DNA of 12,711 bases from Phycisphaerae bacterium (lineage in GTDB: Bacteria; Planctomycetota; Phycisphaerae; Sedimentisphaerales; Anaerobacaceae), in the NCBI GenBank assembly GCA_030667885.1, contig DAOUVA010000063.1, positions 1 to 12,711 on the forward strand, read 5' to 3'. The notes below the pieces were generated by a model. The model made no database searches, was not told the DNA's origin, and saw only the letters and a program-made list of their open reading frames with translations. Shown here piece after piece: positions 1 through 7,101 of the stretch. Within the stretch, counting starts at the first letter, position 1. The number at the start of each line of letters is the position of its first letter. The position numbers were made by a program, and so were the translations under genes.

Positions 1-805
1 CTATGACCTCTGGTGTGGCCCCGCCAGAAAGGTGCCAATCTATCGGAACAAACTCCAATATGACTGTAGCTTTGACTGGAACACCGGTGACGGAGAATCG
101 TGCAATCAGGGTGTCCACGAGGTGGATGCGGCTCGATGGTGCCTGGGTGAGAAGATGCTTCCCCGCCGGGTGATGAGTATTGGTGGCCGGTTCGTATTCA
201 ACGATGCCTGTGATGTGCCGAATACGCAGATAATCTATTATGATTTTCCTAAGGCACCACTGTTTTATGAGGTTCACAACCTCTCAAAAGCCAAAGGTTC
301 TGATGAAATGCCTGAGTTTCGCGGTGAACGGGTGGGCGTGATTGTGGATTGTGAAGGCGGCTCGGTAAGTCTTTATCGTGGCATAGCGTGGGATAACGAA
401 GGTAAAGAGGTCAAAAAATTCAGCGGTGGTGGTGATCACTTTGTCAACTTCATTGAGGCGGTTCGTAATGGCCGTCGGGAAGATTTAAAAGCTGAAGTTC
501 TTGAAGGACATATTTCTACTGCGATCACCCATACCGGCAATATTTCACTCAGACTTGGTGTGAAAGCCTCTCGCAAAGAAATGCGCACCCAGGTCCGGGA
601 CATCCCGATATTCAGAGACATGTTTAAGCGGATGCTTGAGCACCTTAAGGGCAACGAAATTAACGTAAACGCCAGAACAGTATCACTCGGACCATTGCTG
701 GAGATTGACCGGCAGAACGAGTGTTTCAAGGATAATGAACAAGCCAACCAACTGGTTCACGGATTTTATCGCGAACCATATATTATACCGGATTTATCGG
801 TTTGA
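1..805 (+). CDS. Gfo/Idh/MocA family oxidoreductase, C-terminal part (5' truncated by window)
   Basis: The reading frame is open from the window edge (first full codon at nt 2) to TGA at 803-805, giving about 267 residues. The Rossmann NAD(P)-binding half lies outside the window. The visible start, YDLWCGPARKVPIYRNK, then GDGESCNQGVHEVDAARW, matches the 'YDLWxGP...GNQGVHxxDxARWxLG' segment of planctomycete-type Gfo/Idh/MocA proteins. The His of NQGVH (nt 116-118) sits where the family has its conserved active-site histidine. The C-terminus, with a 'FKDNEQANQL..FYREPYIIP' ending, is also typical of this group. Known members oxidise or reduce sugars, inositols or their derivatives with a bound nicotinamide cofactor; the substrate here cannot be told. 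A GTG at nt 32 lies inside the conserved domain and is not a credible start. The next gene follows on the same strand with a short gap, so they are probably co-transcribed. Confidence 0.9.
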   Translation, partial: YDLWCGPARKVPIYRNKLQYDCSFDWNTGDGESCNQGVHEVDAARWCLGEKMLPRRVMSIGGRFVFNDACDVPNTQIIYYDFPKAPLFYEVHNLSKAKGSDEMPEFRGERVGVIVDCEGGSVSLYRGIAWDNEGKEVKKFSGGGDHFVNFIEAVRNGRREDLKAEVLEGHISTAITHTGNISLRLGVKASRKEMRTQVRDIPIFRDMFKRMLEHLKGNEINVNARTVSLGPLLEIDRQNECFKDNEQANQLVHGFYREPYIIPDLSV

Positions 806-871
806 GCGCAAACTTTTTTGATGGATAGAATTTTAAATTGGGATCGTATTATTTCATCTTCTGAGGTAGCA

Positions 872-2428
872 ATGGATACGAAAACTCACACATCTGGTTT
901 GGCAATAGTTGGGATTATTTTGTCGGGATTGGCTATGTCGGTTGGCTGGGGCTTTCGCGGTGACTACGGCCATGAAGCCGGAGCGATGGTTCCAGGTGCC
1001 CTGTTAGGGCTTTCTATATGTTTGGCCTCCGGAAGACAGGACTGGTGGCAGCGTGCTACTATTATGGCAACGTGCGGTGCTATCGGATGGGCGTTTGGAG
1101 GACAAATGAGCTATGGTATAGTTATTGGCTACACGGCAAGTTCTTCACTGCCGGATGTTGCTTATGGTTATGCCAGCTTATTCCTGATTGGAGGATTATG
1201 GGCAGGGATTGGTGCAGCGATACTTGCGCTTAGTGTAACTAAATCCCGCTCATATCTGGAGAGTTTCGCGTGGCCTTTGGTCACGTTATGGCTCGTTTGG
1301 TTTGTTATGGACTTTAGCGGTTTAACCGCACGGCTTGCGGAGACCTGGTCCTTTAACGACACTGATTGGTTTGCAGCTTTGCCTGCTTTGCTTGTAGCTG
1401 GTCTGTACACAACTATCGTTCTCCGCCATCGGCAGGCTTGCTTTTTTATCATGATATTAGCTGGTGGTTGGTTGGCAGGATATGTAATACTGACAGAATT
1501 ATTGGGATTGCATATGACCCCGCCACGGAGTGACAATTGGTCGGGTTGTGTCGGTATGTTCATAGCGGTTATTTTTTATCTCATTTATCAGCAAAATCGA
1601 GCAGCATTAAAAGTAACGCTTTGCAGCTTTTTAGCGGGTGGTATTGGTTTTGCAGTGGGAGATTTTTTCAACATGCTTGGCCGAGCTCAATGGGGGCCAA
1701 TCGGCAGTGTAAGTGCGCTGCATGGTTTGGACTATTGGAAATGGATGGAGCAGCTTTTCGGTTTGATTATGGGAATAGGAGTAGGTTTGGCTTTTCTTGG
1801 ATGTGTACGTCGAAGCCTGACTCCACCGGAGGAAGATAAAAGTAGTGGAAACCTGAATACCGTGGGGCTGGTATTTTTGTTAATTATAATGATGTGGAGC
1901 AACCTGTACAAAAATGTTAGAAACTGGGCCAATGGGAAGCACATTCCAGAACACTTTTTTGGCATCCCAATCCAGTGGTGGTTTCTTCTTGTTGGATTTT
2001 TACTTTCTGCAATGGCGTTAATAGCAATCGTCCGGCATCGTCGTCAGGAATTACCTTTGGCGCCATCCAGCGCGTTCGGAAGGGGCCAATTGTTGTTCCT
2101 AATTATTCTTTGGGTTGCTGTTGTAGGCGCTTTTGTGCAGGCCTTCCCGTCAATGGCTCGCAAAGGAGTATTCTTTGTACACGCTACATTCTGGATAACT
2201 GGTGGGATTTGTTCTCTGATTGTGTTGAGTTTATCCGGCAAGCCCGGCTGCAAGCCTGAACAGCAACTGGCTGAATCCGATTATTTTTGGAGACCCGGCG
2301 TGCGGCATTGGATAAGCTGGCTGCTGATTCCGGTTCTCATCATACTATTGGCATATCTTACTGTATCATTGGACGAAGAACCTCTGCCCGGAAGTCACCT
2401 TCGTTTTGAAAAAACTATGCAGAATTGA
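872..2428 (+). CDS. Unrecognised polytopic membrane protein with internal duplication
   Basis: A 518-residue, very hydrophobic protein with roughly 13-15 predicted membrane segments; I do not recognise the family. Residues 25-38 read GWGFRGDYGHEAGA, a charged and glycine-rich motif between the first two helices. Residues 25-79 align without gaps to 212-266 (shared cores AIGWAFG and GIGFAVG). The similarity continues with a two-residue gap to about 126 and 315 (GLWAGIGAAIL against GLIMGIGVGLA), which suggests two parallel repeats as in many transporters. No signal peptide beyond the first helix is evident. Start choice: ATG at 872 has a GAGG-type site (tgaggtagcaATG); an ATG at 821 and a TTG at 818 are in frame but lack a good site and add a polar extension. 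The gap to the oxidoreductase gene is then 66 nt, compatible with one transcript. A permease or membrane-enzyme role is only a guess. Confidence 0.8.
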   Translation: MDTKTHTSGLAIVGIILSGLAMSVGWGFRGDYGHEAGAMVPGALLGLSICLASGRQDWWQRATIMATCGAIGWAFGGQMSYGIVIGYTASSSLPDVAYGYASLFLIGGLWAGIGAAILALSVTKSRSYLESFAWPLVTLWLVWFVMDFSGLTARLAETWSFNDTDWFAALPALLVAGLYTTIVLRHRQACFFIMILAGGWLAGYVILTELLGLHMTPPRSDNWSGCVGMFIAVIFYLIYQQNRAALKVTLCSFLAGGIGFAVGDFFNMLGRAQWGPIGSVSALHGLDYWKWMEQLFGLIMGIGVGLAFLGCVRRSLTPPEEDKSSGNLNTVGLVFLLIIMMWSNLYKNVRNWANGKHIPEHFFGIPIQWWFLLVGFLLSAMALIAIVRHRRQELPLAPSSAFGRGQLLFLIILWVAVVGAFVQAFPSMARKGVFFVHATFWITGGICSLIVLSLSGKPGCKPEQQLAESDYFWRPGVRHWISWLLIPVLIILLAYLTVSLDEEPLPGSHLRFEKTMQN

Positions 2429-2461
2429 AAACTTTGTTATAAGAATTCCTGAACGAAGATT

Positions 2462-2656
2462 TTAATCAGCGTTTTTTACGAAAGCCATTAACAATCCTAT
2501 CGCTAAAAGAACTGTTCCAACAAGATACGAAAACCATATATTTACGAATTTTACAGATGGTGTGATTATTTGATATATAAAGCAAACTGTAAGCATGAGT
2601 ATGGCAAATGCCAGTAAGCTTATTCCCAACACTTTTCTTTGATTCATTTCTTCCAT
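2462..2656 (-). CDS. Small two-helix membrane protein (64 aa), translationally coupled to symporter
   Basis: The predicted protein begins MEEMNQRKVLGISLLAF and ends MAFVKNAD. It has two hydrophobic helices, about residues 10-32 and 39-60, joined by a short polar turn (TPSVKF). The frame stays open upstream into the symporter gene, but the ATG at 2656 is preceded on the coding strand by TAGGTGAT. There the TAG is the symporter stop codon and AGGTGA serves as ribosome-binding site, a classic coupling arrangement with 8 nt between stop and start. A second in-frame ATG at 2647 is possible. I do not recognise the family. Small two-helix proteins encoded beside sodium/solute symporters are known (YjcH with ActP, YhdT with PanF), so an accessory role for the adjacent symporter is a reasonable inference, not shown by sequence similarity. 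Confidence 0.75.
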   Translation of the reverse strand: MEEMNQRKVLGISLLAFAILMLTVCFIYQIITPSVKFVNIWFSYLVGTVLLAIGLLMAFVKNAD

Positions 2657-2664
2657 ATTATCAC

Positions 2665-4257
2665 CTATAAAACCAGCCAGAAGATTAATGTCAGCGATAC
2701 TCCAATCGCTAAAGATACGACGCTCCAGAGGCGCCAATCCATTATCAGTTTTGGTTTTTCTTCTTCCTTTTCTTCTATAGTTCCCCAGCAGAGCCCCTTT
2801 AATTTTTCTTCTGCGTATGGTTCGGTAAAATGGCTGCCGCCAATGGTAATTACTGCCGTTATGATTCCTCCCGCCCATCCGGCCCATACAAATGACCACC
2901 AGTATGGCGTTATCTGAGGGCCGATGAACCTGTCCAGAATGAAGGCAGATATTGAACCTGCCAGCAAACCGACAAAAGCCGGCAGGGCGGTTGCCCTTTT
3001 GTAAAATATCCCAAGTGCCAGGGTTACGAACAATGGGAATTGAATATACGAAAGCACAGACTGCCATGCAACGTACGCTGCACCAAAAACGGGAAAAACC
3101 ACGGTTGCGAATAGTGTGCCGCAAATCAAAAGTAAAATTATAAATGCTCTCCCAGCCCAGACATAATGCATATCCGGTTTATTCTTAACTAAAAACCTCT
3201 GATATATGTCTCTGGTTAAAACTGTAGACATGGAAGTCAATAATGAATCGCAGGATGACATTCCCGCTGCATAAAGTGCGGTAATCGCGGCACCGGCAGT
3301 GCCGACCGGAAGCAAAGTAGTAACGACTTTCGGCATAGCATTATCTGGATTTTCCGCAATTATATCCTTGAATAGTACGGCTGCACAAAGGCCGACAAGC
3401 CCCCAGATAAATGTCATTGGGAACTTCATAATGCTTCCAACCACCAATGCGGTTCTGGAATCTTCAACTGTTTTACAGGCAAAAGTCCTTTGCAGTGTGT
3501 TTTGGTCTGTACACCAGTACGCCAAACCCAGAGAGAGAGAGCCTATGAACATAGCTCCCCACCATGTGTCTGGAGTGCCTTCGGCCCTGCTCAATACTAC
3601 GTGAAACATTTGTGGGGAATCAGCCAGTGCTTCACGAAGACCAGCCCACCCTCCAACTGCCCGCATAGAAAAAAAGACTAACCCTGTCGCGCAGACGATC
3701 ATAATGATAAATTGAAGAACATCAGTAATCATAACGCCTTTAAGGCCGCCCATGAAGCAATATGCACCTGTCACACCAGCGGCTACGAGTAACGACACCC
3801 ACGAAGGCCACCCGATAATCAATGACATTGGCAGCGACATCGTATAGAGTACGATACCCAGGGTGAGTGTCCTTACTAAAACGAATAATATCCCCCATAG
3901 TGCCCTCATCGAAGAGTCGTATCTTCTTTCCATGAATTCAGGTATTGTATAGACTCCGCTTCTCCAATAATGCCTGATAAAAAACCACGCTGAGATTATA
4001 CACGGTATGGCACAAGCAGGCAGCCAATCATAGTTCAACCACGCCAATCCACCGGTCGCGACTATTCCTGTAACACCTATATAAGTTTCCGGGCCTATGT
4101 CTGTTGCCTGCAAGGAACAGGCCGCTATCCACCATGGCATATTTTTCCCGGCAAGGAAAAAATCCTTTTGCGATTTCATATACCTGCTGAAATACACACC
4201 CAAACTCAGCACGATAACAAAATAGCCAATAATTATTACAATGTCCGGCCAGGCCAT
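2665..4257 (-). CDS. Sodium/solute symporter (SSS family, SGLT-like)
   Basis: A 530-residue integral membrane protein, the usual length for the SSS family, with about 13-14 helices. Family signatures in order: a first helix at 4-22; YTIPEFMERRY at 103-113; MGGLKGVMITDVLQF at 169-183; DQNTLQRTFACKT at 251-263; and AAGMSSCDSLLTSMSTVLTRD at 330-350. In that last stretch Ser334/Ser335 fall where SGLT-type proteins have the paired serines of the Na2 sodium site. A hydrophilic loop (EEKLKGLCWG, then EEKEEEKPK) precedes the last helix, as in SGLT-clade members. It should import a small solute, often a sugar, with sodium, but the substrate is not readable. The start ATG has a GGAG site 7 nt upstream. 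The small membrane protein follows with overlapping signals, and the gene converges on the oxidoreductase/membrane-protein pair. Confidence 0.93.
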   Translation of the reverse strand: MAWPDIVIIIGYFVIVLSLGVYFSRYMKSQKDFFLAGKNMPWWIAACSLQATDIGPETYIGVTGIVATGGLAWLNYDWLPACAIPCIISAWFFIRHYWRSGVYTIPEFMERRYDSSMRALWGILFVLVRTLTLGIVLYTMSLPMSLIIGWPSWVSLLVAAGVTGAYCFMGGLKGVMITDVLQFIIMIVCATGLVFFSMRAVGGWAGLREALADSPQMFHVVLSRAEGTPDTWWGAMFIGSLSLGLAYWCTDQNTLQRTFACKTVEDSRTALVVGSIMKFPMTFIWGLVGLCAAVLFKDIIAENPDNAMPKVVTTLLPVGTAGAAITALYAAGMSSCDSLLTSMSTVLTRDIYQRFLVKNKPDMHYVWAGRAFIILLLICGTLFATVVFPVFGAAYVAWQSVLSYIQFPLFVTLALGIFYKRATALPAFVGLLAGSISAFILDRFIGPQITPYWWSFVWAGWAGGIITAVITIGGSHFTEPYAEEKLKGLCWGTIEEKEEEKPKLIMDWRLWSVVSLAIGVSLTLIFWLVL

Positions 4258-4324
4258 CTATAGTCTCCTAACAAACCGATGTTGCTGTTTTATCAGTATT
4301 TATATTAGGTCTCTCAGTCGCGTG

Positions 4325-4354
4325 ATAATAACACATCTGTCTTGACAGTGCCAA
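4325..4354 (-). promoter_or_regulatory. Probable sigma70-type promoter of the symporter gene
   Basis: On the minus strand the sequence reads TTGGCA (4354-4349), an 18-nt spacer, then TATTAT (4330-4325); each hexamer matches consensus at five of six positions. Transcription would start near 4318 and leave an untranslated leader of about 60 nt before the symporter ATG. This is judged by eye; other AT-rich -10-like strings (for example TAATAT nearer the gene) are possible. Confidence 0.5.
4337..4348. promoter_or_regulatory. Inverted repeat (candidate operator) inside the symporter promoter spacer
   Basis: CTGTC-TT-GACAG is a perfect 5-bp dyad with a 2-bp centre. It lies wholly between the proposed -35 and -10 hexamers of the symporter promoter. 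Such a position would let a dimeric repressor block polymerase. The dyad is short and could be chance. Confidence 0.35.
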
Positions 4355-4485
4355 CACTATGAATGTGTTCTCACGGATTTTGCCGCCATAGCTGATTCGT
4401 TTCTTCTTTAATAATTCTCTCAATCTCCATAGCACACGCCTGCAAATGCTAACTACTCGCGTTTGTAAGTTTTTTAAGATTTCGT

Positions 4486-4515
4486 TTGACAGGATAAACG
4501 GAAATTTGGTATAAG
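4486..4515 (+). promoter_or_regulatory. Promoter of the 711-aa secreted protein gene
   Basis: TTGACA (4486-4491), an 18-nt spacer, and TATAAG (4510-4515), preceded by TG (4507-4508) as an extended -10. The match to a housekeeping-type promoter is strong. The predicted start near 4522 gives a leader of about 175 nt before the coding start. The same TTGAC-N16-TGGTANAA layout is found before the CotH-kinase gene. Confidence 0.6.
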
Positions 4516-4578
4516 TAAGTTAATAGGTTATATTGATTTCAATTTCTTATTATTGGGAAATTATGCAGCTTTCCTATT

Positions 4579-4683
4579 GAGGAGGATTTGTTGTGCATGG
4601 ACACAGAACTTCAGGAGGAATAATATTTCGTGGGATTAATGTGTTTTCATTTCTATAGACATTCAGTTTTCATATTTAAATGA
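4579..4683 (+). promoter_or_regulatory. Leader with stacked ribosome-binding sites and micro-ORFs
   Basis: Two strong Shine-Dalgarno strings occur in the leader before the one used by the main gene. GAGGAGGA (4579-4586) can serve GTG 4593 (21 codons, TAG at 4656-4658) or ATG 4597 (8 codons, MDTELQEE, TAA at 4621-4623). AGGAGGAA (4613-4620) can serve GTG 4630 (17 codons); its TGA stop at 4681-4683 touches the AAGGAGGA of the main gene. The layout suggests leader peptides or translational coupling, but none of the peptides is recognisable. The rest of the 439-nt intergenic region (4258-4485) holds the symporter promoter and no recognised gene. Confidence 0.35.
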
Positions 4684-4696
4684 AGGAGGACTAATT

Positions 4697-6832
4697 ATGT
4701 GTAGAAAATTGACGTATTTGGTATTTGTTGTTTTAGTTCTTGGTTCTGTCAGTAACGCCGCGGACGTACATTGGACTGGTAGTGGCGGTGACAATTTCTG
4801 GAACAATCCGGCTAACTGGGATTCCAATAAAGTCCCCGGCTCCGGGGATGAAATCTTTGTCGATGTGCCGGCCGCAAAAGCTCCAAACGGCCCGATTATT
4901 CGGGACGGAATTGATGCGAAAATTACGGGCTTGTTATGCGAAGTGGCTGGTGAACCTACGATGACGATGACGGGCGGAACTCTTGAGATAGGAGATTACA
5001 TTTGGTGGGGTGATGGAGCCGGTTCCCACGGCACATTTAATATGAGTGGCGGTACCATAACGGTTACTAACGAGTTCGAGCTTGGATGGGGCGGTGGTTC
5101 AGGTACCTGGAATATGACAGGTGGTACAGTTACCTGTGGAGAATTAATAATCCCGACAGGTAGTGGAGCGGCAGGACAATTATACCTTAACGGTGGTACT
5201 GTTAATGTTGGCAGTCCCCTTGAAATGAATGCAAACGGCCTGATAGATGTTGGCGATGGTACATTAGTGTTAGAGGGTGATCAGACGGAGATAATCAGCG
5301 GATTTATCGAAGCAGGACAGATTGTTTTCTATGGTGGCGGGGGCCTTAACAGTCTGGACTATGATGTCAGAAATCCCGGGAAGACCACATTGACAGCCAG
5401 AGCGACGGGAAAAGCCTACAATCCCACACCGGCTGATGGTGCCTTCCATGAGGATACATGGGCAAGCTTGGGCTGGTCGCCGGCAGAATCAGCGGCTTCG
5501 CACGATGTGTACTTTGGTGAAAATTATGATAATGTCAACGATGGCGCTGGCGAAACATTTGTGGGCAACCAGCCAGATATATTTCTCGTAGTCGGTTTCC
5601 CCGGATTTCCTTATCCGGATGGTCTTATTCCGGGTACGACATACTACTGGCGGATTGATGAGGTTGAAGACGATGGTACGATACGCAAAGGCGATATCTG
5701 GAGCTTTACAGTTCCGCCCAAGACCGCCTACAATCCCAATCCGGCTGATGGCGGCGAGTCTGTTGACCCGGAGGTGGTTCTTGAATGGACAGTAGGTTAT
5801 GGTGCGAAACTGCACACTATATATTTTGGCGATAATTTTGATGATGTGGACAATGCCTCCGGTGGGCTTCCTCAGGGACTTACAACCTATACTCCCGGTC
5901 CGCTTGAATTGGCTAACACTTACTACTGGCGGGTTGACGAGTTTGATGCTGTTACCACTTATAAGGGCGATGTCTGGAGCTTTACAACTCAGGGCGCCGT
6001 CGGTAGCCCGAAACCGTCTAACGGCGCTGTGGATGTCACACAAACACCTGTTCTTACATGGGCACCGGGCTTCGGTGCTTCACATGAAGTCTATTTTGGC
6101 GCCGATGCAGCCTCTCTGGAGTTAAAAAGCAGTGGCAACCTTGGCTCTGAAAGCTATGATCCCGGAAAACTCGAGTGGGATACTACTTACTACTGGCGGA
6201 TTGATGAGGTCAATAATGCCAACGCTGACAGTCCGTGGATAGGCCCGGTATGGAGCTTTAGAACGGCCAATTTCCTTGTCGTGGATGATATTGAGAGCTA
6301 CAATAACCTTGATGAAGGTGAACCGGGGAGCAACAGGATATATCTTGCCTGGGTGGACGGATTCGACAACCCGGCAGCAAATGGTTCTGTCGTTGGTTAT
6401 CCTGATGCTCCTTTTGCCGAGCAGACTAATGTTCACAGTGGCAATCAGTCGATGCCATTTGCATACGACAACGCTGTTGGGATATCTGAGGCGACTTTGA
6501 CGTTGACTGACCCGCGTGACTGGACCGAGAAAGGCGTCAATGCGCTGACGATTTGGTACGCAGGCAAAGCGGACAACGCTGCCGAGACTATGTATGTTGT
6601 TCTCAATAACAGCGCGGTGGTCACTAATGATAATCCTGATGCGGCACTGATAGACTCCTTGACTCAATGGGATATTGACCTTCAGTTATTCGCAGACCAG
6701 GGTGTGAACCTTGCCAATGTAAATTCGATCACTCTTGGTCTTGGCAACAGAAGCAATCCTGTAGCTGGCGGTACAGGTATGATGTTCTTCGATGATATTC
6801 GTTTGTATATACAGGAGCCTGAAGCACCGTAA
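4697..6832 (+). CDS. Exported modular protein: beta-strand repeats, three FN3-like repeats, C-terminal jelly-roll-like domain
   Basis: A 711-residue protein with a typical Sec signal peptide (MCRKLTYLVF... ending SVSNA, cleavage near residue 21; no lipobox). Residues 24-56 (WTGSGGDNFWNNPANWDS and following) resemble the start of autotransporter-like beta-strand-repeat proteins. Residues 85-235 are glycine- and threonine-rich strands with repeated 'GTxNMxGGTxT' turns, likely a short beta-helix. Three FN3-like repeats follow at about 239-339, 343-432 and 435-524, each with 'TYYWR(I/V)DE...G.(I/V)WSF'. The last about 180 residues (FLVVDDIESYN... to MMFFDDIRLYI) look like the carbohydrate-binding-type jelly-roll domain often found in secreted planctomycete proteins. 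There are no catalytic residues, PEP-CTERM, sorting signal or membrane anchor at the C-terminus. Likely role: extracellular or periplasmic binding, perhaps of polysaccharide. ATG 4697 has AAGGAGGA 6 nt upstream. Confidence 0.88.
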   Translation: MCRKLTYLVFVVLVLGSVSNAADVHWTGSGGDNFWNNPANWDSNKVPGSGDEIFVDVPAAKAPNGPIIRDGIDAKITGLLCEVAGEPTMTMTGGTLEIGDYIWWGDGAGSHGTFNMSGGTITVTNEFELGWGGGSGTWNMTGGTVTCGELIIPTGSGAAGQLYLNGGTVNVGSPLEMNANGLIDVGDGTLVLEGDQTEIISGFIEAGQIVFYGGGGLNSLDYDVRNPGKTTLTARATGKAYNPTPADGAFHEDTWASLGWSPAESAASHDVYFGENYDNVNDGAGETFVGNQPDIFLVVGFPGFPYPDGLIPGTTYYWRIDEVEDDGTIRKGDIWSFTVPPKTAYNPNPADGGESVDPEVVLEWTVGYGAKLHTIYFGDNFDDVDNASGGLPQGLTTYTPGPLELANTYYWRVDEFDAVTTYKGDVWSFTTQGAVGSPKPSNGAVDVTQTPVLTWAPGFGASHEVYFGADAASLELKSSGNLGSESYDPGKLEWDTTYYWRIDEVNNANADSPWIGPVWSFRTANFLVVDDIESYNNLDEGEPGSNRIYLAWVDGFDNPAANGSVVGYPDAPFAEQTNVHSGNQSMPFAYDNAVGISEATLTLTDPRDWTEKGVNALTIWYAGKADNAAETMYVVLNNSAVVTNDNPDAALIDSLTQWDIDLQLFADQGVNLANVNSITLGLGNRSNPVAGGTGMMFFDDIRLYIQEPEAP
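5411..6268 (+). repeat. Three tandem FN3-like coding repeats
   Basis: Three successive units of about 90-100 codons. Each unit opens with a Pro-Asn/Pro-Lys-Pro and DG/NG turn and closes with 'YYWR.DE' and 'WSF'. At the DNA level the TACTACTGGCGG segment recurs at 5642, 5921 and 6188. The first and third copies are identical over 23 bp, which points to fairly recent duplication or gene conversion within the gene. Confidence 0.75.
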
Positions 6833-6879
6833 GCTTACAAGCAGGAATGAACAAATTGCATGCTTGATATTACAAATTC

Positions 6880-6913
6880 GGGGCCTATACCACTTAGGTA
6901 TAGGCTCCTTTTA
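6880..6913 (+). terminator. Intrinsic terminator after the 711-aa secreted protein gene
   Basis: GCCTATACC (6883-6891), loop ACTTA, GGTATAGGC (6897-6905). The stem extends by three more pairs outward including one G-T (6880-6882 with 6906-6908), and is followed by TTTTAATT. It lies about 50 nt past the stop codon, so the next large gene is likely transcribed separately. Confidence 0.75.
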
Positions 6914-6996
6914 ATTGCACGATAGTTTCTTTCTCACTTTCGAGAAATTTTCTCACCATTGTATCTGACAGCAGGTAATCGTATGAGCAAAAGATA

Positions 6997-7026
6997 TTGA
7001 CTTTATAGCTCTTTATATGGTAGAAT
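6997..7026 (+). promoter_or_regulatory. Promoter of the CotH-kinase gene
   Basis: TTGACT (6997-7002), an 18-nt spacer, and TAGAAT (7021-7026), with TG at 7018-7019 as an extended -10. It sits between the upstream terminator and the coding start and predicts a leader of about 70 nt. The element order and spacing equal those of the promoter before the 711-aa protein gene. Confidence 0.55.
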
Positions 7027-7101
7027 AATGAGGTTAATAAGCTATGAAGATTAAATCGCAAGCCGTGGTTTAAAATATCAACGAGGAAGGGCTTGGTTAA
7101 T

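Noticed and set aside
2399..2458. 7-bp inverted repeat (CTTCGTT / AACGAAG) spanning the convergent junction, as a bidirectional terminator
   Set aside because: The loop would be about 46 nt and no GC-rich stem with a U-run follows on either strand; probably chance.
2657..3124. Upstream extension of the small minus-strand frame to a 220-residue protein
   Set aside because: It overlaps the symporter gene in another frame; the ribosome-binding site and hydrophobic pattern support the 64-residue start instead.
4342..4370. TTGACA at 4342-4347 on the plus strand as another promoter
   Set aside because: No acceptable -10 hexamer at 16-18 nt; the TTGACA is part of the dyad in the symporter promoter.
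5489..6667. Long minus-strand open frames inside the 711-aa protein gene
   Set aside because: They are antisense to a well-supported coding repeat region, have no family features, and arise from codon bias.
7044..7073. Nine-codon micro-ORF (MKIKSQAVV) in the leader of the CotH-kinase gene
   Set aside because: Only a weak GAGG site about 10 nt away and very short; not distinguishable from chance, unlike the stacked sites before the 711-aa gene.
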